Source: Solanum dulcamara (taxonomy: Eukaryota; Streptophyta; Magnoliopsida; Solanales; Solanaceae). Taken from it: a stretch of DNA of 64,000 bases. The stretch lies in NCBI RefSeq assembly GCF_947179165.1, contig NC_077240.1, positions 32,660,001 to 32,724,000 of the forward strand, read 5' to 3'. Positions 32,635 to 42,064 of the stretch are shown piece by piece. The stretch's first letter is position 1; each line of letters starts with the position of its first letter. The position numbers were made by a program, and so were the translations under genes. The notes beneath the pieces are model-generated. The model was given only the letters and a program-made list of their open reading frames with translations, did no database searches and was not told the origin of the DNA.

Positions 32635-33815
32635 TAATTAAATAAAGGTGAATAAAAATATAACACATCTTGAATCTCTTTTTGTGAGCATCCATTTAAT
32701 TTTTTTTTAAAAAGTCATTTGATTAACAATAAAAATGGAAAATTAAATGCAGATTACTGTAAGAACAATCCTACTCAATCTAATACTCAAAGTATTAGAT
32801 TTTCAAAGCATGTCAAAGTTTCTTAAAAAATTTCATAATGTCTAAATACATTGATTAACATCAAGAAAAGAAATTTTATTAGCGCGTTGATATTAGACGT
32901 GACCTTCATTCTGAGCGCATGAACTTCAAAAAACTCAAAAAAATTTATACTTTTTGAATTCTTTTTAAAAAGTGAAAAGACTCGAAAAGCTGATGCATAT
33001 GTTTTTTATAATATGAATGGTTCAATTATTATGTACAAGTCAAAGAAATCTAATAACTAATTATATGGTACTATTCCATATTATACAAAAAAAAAACTAT
33101 ATAGCAAATTTTAAACTCATTAAGCTAGAAAGTAAAAATCTCAATCTTTCCAGTAATTATGAGAAAAGGAAAATAGTCTTCTCCATATACTAAAATCACC
33201 CGTAAACCTTCTTCTCATCTTTCTACCATTTAGTCTGCTCTCTTTCCTTCCGGTAAGATATATAAAATATGAATTGAAATGAGTAAACAATGATTAGAGA
33301 CATATTTGCAAGAAGAAAACAGCCAAAAAGAAGGAATAAATAGAAATTTTTGGATTGAGGAAGAAGATGTGAGCGTAATGGAGTGAGGGTAAAATAAATC
33401 AAATACTTTTTGATTTTTGACAGCAGTTGTGATTTCTAAACTCTCCCGTAACAGTTGTGTCTTTTAAACTCTCCACTATGTTTCTCTTGTGATAAAGAAT
33501 TCTGATTTTTATAAATATTTATACCTAAATTAATTAATTTAAATAATAAAAAAAGACCAAAAAAAGTAAAAAAAAATAAATATAAATGAAGGACATAGAG
33601 AGGTGCTACATCACTTCCTATATATTCTCCATAAAGATATATAGATAGATTAATTATAAAGTAAGGATTGGTTTGAAAGAAAAAAGAAACTTAGCAATTT
33701 TTTATTTTTTGAATACAATCAAATATTTCGAAATAAATTTATTATGCTAGAACGACAAATATTTCATGAGGAAATGGAATTTTACACGAAAGAATCTTCA
33801 ATATTTTAGGTCCTT
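32635..33815. other. AT-rich, partial inverted repeat of 30.3 kb
   Basis: No gene. 33520-33625 (AAATGAAGGACATAGAGAGG and neighbours) is the inverted partner of 30262-30355. Confidence 0.45.
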
Positions 33816-33854
33816 ATTTGGTGAAAGGGACTAAGGGATATGTTAGTACCAACC

Positions 33855-33930
33855 GCTCTACCTTTCAAGTGGGGTTAGATCTGCGTACACTCTATCCTCC
33901 TCAGACCCCACATTATGGGATTAGTCATGT
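33855..33930 (+). mobile_element. TS-SINE or RTE tail fragment
   Basis: GATCTGCGTACACTCTATCC followed by CTCAGACCCCACATTATGGG matches, with decay, the tail of the RTE fragment at 30884-31367 in opposite orientation. The TTG repeats are missing. Confidence 0.55.
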
Positions 33931-34344
33931 ATTTTTTTCATTTTTGCTCTTTTTAAACTCCGTGTTAATTCTCAATACTCATTTAATTCATTCTTGGAAT
34001 TTAACCTTGAAAATTTAATTAATGAAGGATAAAATTGAAAAAAAATCAAACATCTATCTTGAATAGTGAACAATTCAATTATTTTGAATACTAAAAAATA
34101 TTCCAATAATTCAATCATTCTAGAATGGAGGGAGTATTGTAAATCGTGTTTGACCATGAACCACATATTCCGGTCAACTATTTGAGTTGTAGGGCTTTTG
34201 ACATACAGATTCGTTCACATGGCGGAATGCAAATATCAATTTCCCATACCTTATCTCTACATTTTGGTCGTCGTATTCATACACACAAATTAAATAAGAA
34301 CCTTCATATTGAGTAATAATTTTATGCGGGGTTTTGAAGGAGGT
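33931..34344. other. Intergenic, no gene seen
   Basis: AT-rich. AGAATGGAGGGAGTATTG near 34122 resembles the end of a CTCCCTCC-type MITE, but no partner end was found. Confidence 0.4.
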
Positions 34345-34352
34345 GTTGTGTA

Positions 34353-34633
34353 CAGTGGCGGACCCAGGAATTTTATGAAGGGGGTTTAAAAAAAATTAAA
34401 CACGCTAATCAGAAAAAAAAAAGTATTTATTCGGATCCGAACCCGCGAGCTGAGACAAGCTAAGACAAAATATTGAACCCTATTTGCCACTGAGCTAGTC
34501 TTTTGACTTATGCTCAGGGGGTTCAATGTTAAATATATACACATAAATTAAAAATTATCTTATATATACAGTATAATTTTTTAACAAAGGGGGTTCGGAT
34601 GAACCCCCTGAACTTGCCTTGGGTCCGCCCTTG
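34353..34633 (-). mobile_element. hAT-type MITE carrying a tRNA-like pol III module
   Basis: This 281-bp element has ends CAGTGGCGGACCCAGG and CAAGGGCGGACCCAAG (inverted) and a perfect 8-bp target duplication GTTGTGTA (34345-34352 and 34634-34641), as expected of hAT transposition. On the minus strand it contains an A box TAGCTCAGTGGC (34497-34486), a B box GGGTTCGGATCC (34444-34433) and a ten-T run (34422-34413). Aligned to the element at 56518 the module sits in the same place, with the same 53-bp A-to-B spacing. It encodes no protein. Confidence 0.8.
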
Positions 34634-34641
34634 GTTGTGTA

Positions 34642-35148
34642 TGGTAATTTTATATTTATCTTATAAAGATAAAAATATTATTTTTAATAGATTTTCAATT
34701 TAAATAAATATATTATAATAATAATAATATAAATAAAAGAACTAGACAGCACTCACTCTAATAAAAACTAGAAAGTTTATTCGGCAAATATTAACTTGCT
34801 TTTCCCTTCTTTTTTTGGGGGGGCGGGGGAGGGGTGGGGTGGAGGGGAGCGGAGATTTTTTGTGATGACAATGTTTGATCATTATCCAATTAATTGTTGT
34901 AACCTGAAATTATCAGGTCTTTTCGAACAAAGGCCATCTCTGTCTCCTTGATTATTTTCTTTTAGATTTTCATTCGGTGTTCGATATTCGTATTAGAGTG
35001 ATTATTTTGAATTTGTATGGGCAGGGCCCTATTCGAAAGATAGCGCTCCCTATCAAAAAAAATTTCATACCTAAACTTGAACTCGAGATCTTTGATTAAG
35101 AAAGAAACAATATTATTCACTACATCACATTTTTTGATGGTCTTTTTG
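34642..35148. other. Intergenic, no gene seen
   Basis: AT-rich apart from the G-rich tract at 34817-34847. Confidence 0.45.
34817..34847 (+). other. G-quadruplex-prone tract
   Basis: Five runs of four or more G (G7, G5, G4, G4, G4) separated by one to four bases meet the usual quadruplex pattern. It is isolated in AT-rich DNA and not near a recognised gene. Confidence 0.65.
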
Positions 35149-35711
35149 CAGTGGCGTAGCCACATAGAGCTCAGGGTGACCAGTTGTACATCCTTCATTG
35201 AAAAAAATTATAATATATATAGAAAGTTGTACAAAACATATAGATCAAAAATTACTTTTCATACGTACATATTAAATCTTGGATATTCTGATTAAAATTT
35301 TTGATTTCATTACTGTCTTCTTGAATTATCCAATCGTCAAGACATTTTATTTGTTCATTTACGTGAAATGCTACTCGTTTAATTTGTTTTCCTATTTTTC
35401 ATTAGCAAAATTTATTTATTCAATGAGTTTACTTTGGAAAACATTTCTTCATACAAAACACCCTTAATCCATGTAATAATCTTTTTCTGAAAAAGGAGAA
35501 GAAGAAAAACAGTACTACTTTGAGAATTAAAAGAAATGATAAATAATATTTAAATAAAAAAATAATATTATTTTATACCTTCTATAGAAGGTGACGTTCT
35601 TTACTTCATTCGAAAGTTGAAAAGTGAGAGGGGGGTCAGGGGGCATCCCTAAGGAGTTTGAGGGCTAAGAACTTTATGTGCATATATTTATTAAAGTCAG
35701 AAAGAAAAAAT

Positions 35712-35842
35712 GATCAAAAATACCTTTAAGATTATTTGAAATGAATAAAAATATTTTTTATTTATATTTCGGTTTTAAAATTTCTTTATCGTTAATATTT
35801 TAGTCCAGAAATATCATTAGTATTTAATGGATCAAAAATATC

Positions 35843-35877
<35 letters not shown>

Positions 35878-36396
35878 TTATTTTATTTTTAAAAATAAAT
35901 CTTGTTCCTTATAAAAATATTACTTTTAAGAAACTCTATTCTTTTTTTAAAACCACTTTAAGTAATAAAAATATAAAAAATTATTTTATTCTTCGTAATC
36001 TCATTTTATTAATTAAAAAAGAATAATTTCATGTACTCTAAGTTTTAACAGATAATATATATCATATATATAAGATCATAATAAATCAATCATTAGTTTT
36101 TATTCAAATAACAATAAAAAATAAATATAATAAAATAAGAAATATTTTTTAAATTTTAATTTTTTTTCTTCTAATTGAAGTAGAATTTAACATTTGCTAA
36201 TAAAAAAATATTATTAGGAAAAAATGTGTTCAAAAATAAATAAATAATAGATTTATTCGAAAAAGGACATTTTTGACCCATTAAATAATAATAAAGGCAT
36301 TTTTAGACCAAAATATTAACGACAAAGATATTTTTAGATCAAATTATAAATAAAAAATATTTTTATTCATTTAAATAATTTAAAGGGTTTTTTGAC
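35712..36396. mobile_element. Foldback element with long terminal inverted repeats
   Basis: About 135 bp at the left (from GATCAAAAATACCTTTAAG) is mirrored at the right (ending AAAGGGTTTTTTGACC). The internal phrases ATGAATAAAAATATTTTTTA and CGTTAATATTTT correspond in both arms. The middle holds a (TA)n run (35844-35873) and AT-rich DNA without coding. Non-autonomous; its target duplication was not determined. Confidence 0.7.
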
Positions 36397-36464
36397 CTCA
36401 AAACTTGCAACTTTTAGCTAAGCAAATAGGATAACAATTCACACCTACTATGGTTCTCATCAAA

Positions 36465-36472
36465 GTTCAAAG
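36465..36472. repeat. hAT target-site duplication, left
   Basis: GTTCAAAG, repeated perfectly at 42057-42064. Confidence 0.88.
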
Positions 36473-36484
36473 TAGGGCTGTACA

Positions 36485-36655
36485 GGGCAAACCGATAAAC
36501 CGCACCAAACCGACAAACCAAACCAAACCGGAAAAAAACCCGACTAGTGGTTTGGTTTGATTTGGTTTGGTGTTCGGAAAAAAAACCCGACCATTATAGG
36601 GTTGGTTTGGTTTTAACTAAAAAAAGTCAAACCGAATCCAAACCGACCCGAGTAT
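36485..36655. repeat. Left subterminal repeats of hAT
   Basis: Repeated ACCAAACC and GGTTTGGTTT motifs on both strands with interspersed AAACCCGAC. The right end shows the same motifs. Such clusters are where hAT transposases bind. Confidence 0.7.
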
Positions 36656-38045
36656 AGATATATTATTTTTAAATTATATTATACATAAAAATATTTATTA
36701 AAATATAATTTATAAATATTATTTTTAAGTTTCTTTCATAATTTCTGATTTTCTGTCTAGATTTAGACTTGAGCCCAACTAATTAATATGTAAAACAGGC
36801 CCAAAAAAATGAAGATGAAGCCCAAAATCTTTTCAAAAGACCCAAAGGTCCAAAAGACCAAAACAATCAGATAAAGAGGAGAGCATATGCTCCTCTTTCA
36901 CAACCCTAGCTTCCTTTCCATTTTTCTTCCCTCTCTCAACAATATTCGCCGACCCTCTTTTGCTTTCCTCTCAAATTAGCAACAATCAGTTCCTCTTGTT
37001 GTCTCTTTTATGAATGTTTATGTAGGTATATATCTCCTTCATCTTTTGTCTGCTCAGTTCTTTTGGTTCTTCGTTTAATCGGTCGAATTCATTTCCTTTT
37101 TTGTGCATCTTCTGTATGTTTTCGTATTTGAGCGAACTGAATTTGGAGGATTTTTGGTTCTTTGGAGGCGCTTATTTATTGGGGCCTAAAGCCATCAAAT
37201 GTTTGGAGGCGCTTGTGTTAGGGTGGGGAGGCGAGTTATGGTAGATATCCATGGATTTCCATATCCTATGGTATACATAATATGGGTTGATACATATTTG
37301 ATCAACTTCTGAAATGATCGGATAAGTCGAGCTTCAGAGACTGTTCTTTTGGTTTCTATTAATAGTTGTCCCCAGCTTTCTCGATTTGGGTTTTGTTAGT
37401 CAATTATTGTTGCTAAAGTTTGACATCAATATAGTTAGTTGCTAATTAAAATTCAATGTTGAAGTTAGGTTTCTTCTGCTATAAACTGTTATTTGCTGCT
37501 ATAACTGTTCCTTGTGTGCTAGATGTTGATGTATGCAGCTCCTTGTTGCTTTCAAAGAAAAATTGGTCAGCTTCTTAGAGTAAATATGTGCCTGCACATA
37601 ACAAATAAAAAAGCAAGGAGCTGCAGGGGGCTTGTGGTGCATGTTTGTTGCTGCAGGTATTTCAAAAGGGAAGTTGTCCTGGGTGGAGGGCTGATGTATT
37701 GGTGGAGTCCTAGCATGGCAGGGTGATGTCTCCATATTATTGCCTTCTATTTTCCAAGGTGTCCTAGATGCTATTGTGCCTACACATAGACCATTAACAA
37801 AATACAAGCATCCAACCAAACAGGATAACCAGAAATGGCCATGTGAGGTCCTCTTAGTTGAGGTGTTTGATTTGGTGGTTGTATCTGTGATGTCTTCTAT
37901 GCAGTTGTTGTTAAGGCATGTTGATGTATCACTCCAGCAACCTGCAACAATACAACAAACAAACCCAAGCAAGAAAGGACTTGCACAATCTAGTAAAAAA
38001 GAAAGGACCTCAGACAGTGCTTTAGAGCCAGTTAGTTTTTTCCAA

Positions 38046-38397
38046 GTCGCTCGACTAACGTCTCCAATTACCCGTTTGAGTTGAAACTTCATGAGGTTTG
38101 CATATATATCCTTTTCTTTAGCCTTGCAAGATTTGAAGGCTTTTTACCCAAGTTTGAGGTTCCAAATAGCAAATTTCTCTCTCTTTAGGCTTAAGACAGC
38201 TGATTGTTTCAAGGTCGCTCGCCTAACGTCTCCAATTATCCGTTTGAGCTGAAACTTCTTGGGCCTTGTCAAAATAATATATACTGCAATCCTGCAAAGT
38301 TTGGATGCCTTGGTGTAGGTCCTCAGGTTGCAAAACACCCTGCATCTCTGACCCTGCTGTAGTTTGGTCATAGTCTACTGTAGTTTGGTCATAGTCT
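38046..38397. repeat. Internal direct repeats in hAT leader
   Basis: GTCGCTCGACTAACGTCTCC at 38046 through TTGAAACTTC (38090) recurs at 38214-38258, a 168-bp period. A second pair, CTGTAGTTTGGTCATAGTCT at 38357 and 38378, has a 21-bp period. They lie in the presumed 5' intron of the transposase gene. Confidence 0.65.
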
Positions 38398-38635
38398 GTT
38401 GTAAGTTTGGATGCCTTGGTGATGCCTTGTTTGAAATCTGGCATGATGAAACCTGCAGCATTCCTTATATACTAAGTTGTTATTGTGCTGTTACTCTATT
38501 TGTTGTGCTGCCTTATTATCTGTTGTAATATCTTAGAAATAGTTCCATTCATCTATGTTAGTTCTTAGTTGTATCTTAAACATCTATTACAAATTATAAC
38601 CTTTTTTTTGTTATATACAGAAATTGTCTTTCTCG

Positions 38636-40867
38636 ATGGAAGGTACAACTTCTGGAACTAAATCAGTAGTGATTGACAACCACCATCCGATTGTGCCAAC
38701 AAAATCTCAACAGCAAGAAGGTAAGAACATTCCTCATCTACGCACTCCTAAAAAGCAAAAAAGAATCACTCCTGAAGAACCTTCTAAATCTGGGAATAGT
38801 GGTAGAGAGACTTCCGAGATTTGGGATCACTTTTCCAAGTTTAAAGCTAAAGGAGGTAAAATTAGAGCAAAATGCAATTACTGTCCAAAAACGTTTGCTG
38901 CCGAAAGCAAGAATGGGACTACTACATTATGGTCACATCTAACAGTTAAATGTAACAAATCTCCCTTTAGAATCGTTGATAAGAGACAAACAATGTTAAA
39001 ACCTATTAAAGAAGGGTGGACAGAAGGTCTTTTGGATTCTAATAAAAGGGTAGTGTATAATGTGGATGAAATTAGAAGGGCCATTGCTGAATTTGTAATT
39101 ATTGATGAGCAGCCATTTAGAGTTGTAGAGGGAGAAGGCTTTAGGAAATTAATGACTAAAGCCTTACCAAATTTTGAACTACCTTCTCGTGTTACTGTTG
39201 CAAGACATTGCTTGAGGATTTATCAAGAAGAAAAAGATAAGCTTAAATGTCTTATCAAGGACCAACGTATTTGCCTTACTAGTGACACGTGGACATCACT
39301 CCAAAATTTGAGTTATATGGTTGTCACTGCACATTGGATTGATGACCAATGGAATTTACAAAAGAAAATTCTGAATTTTTTTACAACACCAGATCACAAA
39401 GGGGAGACTATTGCTAAGGGAATTGAGGAATGCTTATTGGGTTGGGGCATTGATAACTTGTTTACAGTAACCTTAGACAATGCGACTGCCAATGATGCTG
39501 CCATTAAGCATTTGAAGGTGCTAATGGATGATTGGAATGGGGTAATACTTGGAAATGAATTTTTACATGTTAGGTGTAGTGCTCACATATTGAACTTGAT
39601 TGTAAAAGAAGGGTTAGATGAACAAATTGAACCCATTTCTCGTGTAAGAAATGCGGTAAAATATGTTAGATCTTCTCCTTCAAGGTTTGCTTCTTTTAAG
39701 TCATTTGTTGAAAAAACTAAGATAGATACTCATGGTCTTGTGAGTCTTGATGTTGAAACTAGATGGAACTCGACATATACAATGTTAGATACAGCTTTAA
39801 AATTTGAAAAAGCCTTTACAAGAATGTATCTGGATGACCATAAATACCAAAAGTATTGTCGGGAAATAAGTGCATTAAGAGGAAATCCATCAGCAACTGA
39901 CTGGAAGAATGTGAGAGTTTTTGTCAAGTTTCTTGATCTTTTCTACCAAACCACTTTAAAATTTTCAAGGACTTCGTATGTTACTTCCAACTGTTTCTTT
40001 CGTGAATTTTTTAGTCTTCGAAGTTCTATTAAAAAGTATTCTAAATGTGAAGATCTTATTTTGGTTGATATGGCCGACAGGATGAAAAGTAAATTTGAGA
40101 AGTATTGGGGAAATTTTGAGAATATGAATATGTTATTGCTTGTTGCTGTTGTGTTAGACCCCAGATTTAAGATGAAGTATGTAAACTTCACTCTTTCCAA
40201 AGCATATGGTCCTTTGTTAGGAAGATTAAAGTCGGAAGATGTGGCAAGTGTGTTAACGCGTTTGTATGATTCTTACAAAAACTCTACCGTTGATGCTTCT
40301 TTTAATGACAATATTGGAGGTGATCCTAGCATGCATGAAACCGATGATTTATTGGAATCTGAGTGGGAGAAACATTTGGCAAACGAGGGAAATATTTCCA
40401 ACAAATCTGATCTTCAGATATACTTGATGGATGATGTGGTGAAGAATAAAGATTTTGATATCTTGTCTTGGTGGAAAGTTTCGTCTAGTAAATATCCAGT
40501 TGTTTCAAAAATTGCGAGAGATGTTCTTGCTATTCCTGTTTCTACTGTTGCATCTGAGTCGGCATTTAGCACAAGTGGTCGAATTCTTGATTCTTACCGG
40601 AGTTCTTTACTGCCAAAAACAGTAGAAGCTCTAATTTGTACTCAACAATGGCTACGATCACCTTCTAAAGAATACAATTTTCACGACAGTTTAGAAGAAG
40701 TCCAGAACATCGAGCAAGTTGATGAAGGTATTGTTAATTGGTTTATTGTTTATTCTATAACTTTGACATTGCTTAGTACATTGTTAATTGGTTTATTGAT
40801 TTATTCAAATCATAGTTTATTTGCATCTCTTGTACATAGATGCATCATAAGGAAAGCAGACAAATAG
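38636..40867 (+). CDS. hAT transposase (zf-BED, RNase H-like, hAT dimerisation)
   Basis: The first ATG is at 38636, just after a likely splice acceptor (TATATACAG at 38620), and gives 743 residues of open frame. A BED zinc finger uses Cys80, Cys83, His101 and Cys106. The catalytic core shows Asp217 (LTSDTW), Asp281 (VTLDNATAND), the CX2H insertion motif Cys314/His317 and Glu641 (ASESAFSTSGR). YPVVSKIARDVLAIP and the following region form the hAT dimerisation domain. It excises and reinserts the element in the nucleus. The last 46 residues are hydrophobic and unlike the family. Splicing from GT at 40728 to AG at 41321 would replace them with a short tail ending at a TAG at 41351-41353 (about 707 residues), which is more plausible. 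No inactivating change seen; resembles the RICESLEEPER-like branch. Confidence 0.9.
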   Translation: MEGTTSGTKSVVIDNHHPIVPTKSQQQEGKNIPHLRTPKKQKRITPEEPSKSGNSGRETSEIWDHFSKFKAKGGKIRAKCNYCPKTFAAESKNGTTTLWSHLTVKCNKSPFRIVDKRQTMLKPIKEGWTEGLLDSNKRVVYNVDEIRRAIAEFVIIDEQPFRVVEGEGFRKLMTKALPNFELPSRVTVARHCLRIYQEEKDKLKCLIKDQRICLTSDTWTSLQNLSYMVVTAHWIDDQWNLQKKILNFFTTPDHKGETIAKGIEECLLGWGIDNLFTVTLDNATANDAAIKHLKVLMDDWNGVILGNEFLHVRCSAHILNLIVKEGLDEQIEPISRVRNAVKYVRSSPSRFASFKSFVEKTKIDTHGLVSLDVETRWNSTYTMLDTALKFEKAFTRMYLDDHKYQKYCREISALRGNPSATDWKNVRVFVKFLDLFYQTTLKFSRTSYVTSNCFFREFFSLRSSIKKYSKCEDLILVDMADRMKSKFEKYWGNFENMNMLLLVAVVLDPRFKMKYVNFTLSKAYGPLLGRLKSEDVASVLTRLYDSYKNSTVDASFNDNIGGDPSMHETDDLLESEWEKHLANEGNISNKSDLQIYLMDDVVKNKDFDILSWWKVSSSKYPVVSKIARDVLAIPVSTVASESAFSTSGRILDSYRSSLLPKTVEALICTQQWLRSPSKEYNFHDSLEEVQNIEQVDEGIVNWFIVYSITLTLLSTLLIGLLIYSNHSLFASLVHRCIIRKADK

Positions 40868-41879
40868 TTCCATTCTGGTATAACTTTGCTACTGCCTTAG
40901 TGCTACTGCAGATAGTTCCATACTTTGCTACTGCCTTAGTGCTACTGCAAATAGTTCCATACTGGCACTACTTCATGATATTAGACTCTTGTTTTTCTGC
41001 ACAATGACCAAACCTTGTTATTATTCTGAAGCTAAATTCATCAAATAATCAGCAGATTACTAAATAGGCTCCTACATGCTGCAGGCATCATACAGTTTTT
41101 GGTAAGTAAATTGCTTTTTCCCCGTAAGTTGGTCCTTTTAAACTTGAGAAACTTTGACAAAATATTGCACTGTCTACAATATATTCCTGTACCTAGTCAA
41201 TCAATTAACTAATAAGAATTTTCGGTTTGCCTTGTACTTTAGACCTTAATGTGTTATTAAAGTGTTACAGATTTGTTTTTTTTTCTTATTTTTGTTATTA
41301 ATTTATTTATTTTTCTTGCAGAGTATCGAGACTCACCTTTGAAAATTAATTAGCCAATCTCATTCACGATGCACCATCTGTGTGAGAATTGGTATGTTAA
41401 TTGATTACACTATTCTTTTACAAAAGTTAAAGACTTCTTCTACAAAAAGTTGTTTTGTAAAGCTCATTTTTTTTTAGTTATGAATTGGCTGGCATTTATT
41501 CATGATGCACCTTTGGAAACCTTTATATCTCCTCTAGAGCTATATTTGACTTAACTTTTTATTTTGCAGATAAGAAAATAGAACCAGATATGCAGATTGC
41601 TTCCAATATTATGTTTATTGAGTTTAATTGAGAGATGAAGCAACTTCAGTTGTAATAGTTTAGATGATTTAGAGTATACTCAAACTCTAAGGTGAATTTT
41701 TGTTTTTGTGACATCTAACATATCATTTTGTCTAAAGCTGTAGTTGCTTAATTTTATGGAAGAAACTATATTAGTTTTTATTTATATGTGATTAAGTTAA
41801 TTGGCAGAAGTGGTGAACATTTGGGTTCATTATGGCTATTTGACATTTTAGTTATATTATAAAGTTAAAACTTTGTTTT

Positions 41880-42045
41880 GCCTCCGTCTATAAAAAACCC
41901 GAAAAACCCGAAAAACCCGAAAAATTCGAGAAAAATTAATATTGAAAAACCCGACTTGTATTGGTTTGGTTTGGTTTATAGATTTAATAACCCGACACAA
42001 ATGGTTTGGTTTGGTTTGTAACAAATCCGAACCAACCCGGTATAT
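41880..42045. repeat. Right subterminal repeats of hAT
   Basis: Four near-perfect AAAAACCCG units at about 41894-41925 and several TTGGTTTGG units follow the same motif set as the left end. Confidence 0.7.
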
Positions 42046-42056
42046 GTACACCCCTA

Positions 42057-42064
42057 GTTCAAAG
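42057..42064. repeat. hAT target-site duplication, right
   Basis: GTTCAAAG, identical to 36465-36472. Confidence 0.88.

Larger units (their letters stand above)
36473..42056 (+). mobile_element. Full-length hAT transposon
   Basis: The 5,584-bp element starts TAGGGCTGTACA and ends TGTACACCCCTA, terminal inverted repeats with one mismatch over 12 bp. A perfect 8-bp duplication GTTCAAAG flanks it, the hAT length. Both subterminal zones (about 36485-36655 and 41880-42045) are packed with AAACCAAACC/GGTTTGGTTT and AAACCCGA repeats, probable transposase-binding sites. An uninterrupted transposase gene lies in the middle. The 1.9 kb between the left end and the transposase looks like leader and intron. 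Confidence 0.9.

Noticed and set aside
35149..35479. Fourth hAT-type MITE
   Set aside because: The left end CAGTGGCGTAGCCAC fits and TCTTTTTG/TCTTTTTC could be a duplication, but no matching right TIR is visible.
37499..38092. 197-codon minus-strand open frame in the hAT leader
   Set aside because: Antisense to the element, contains its direct repeats, no recognisable domain.
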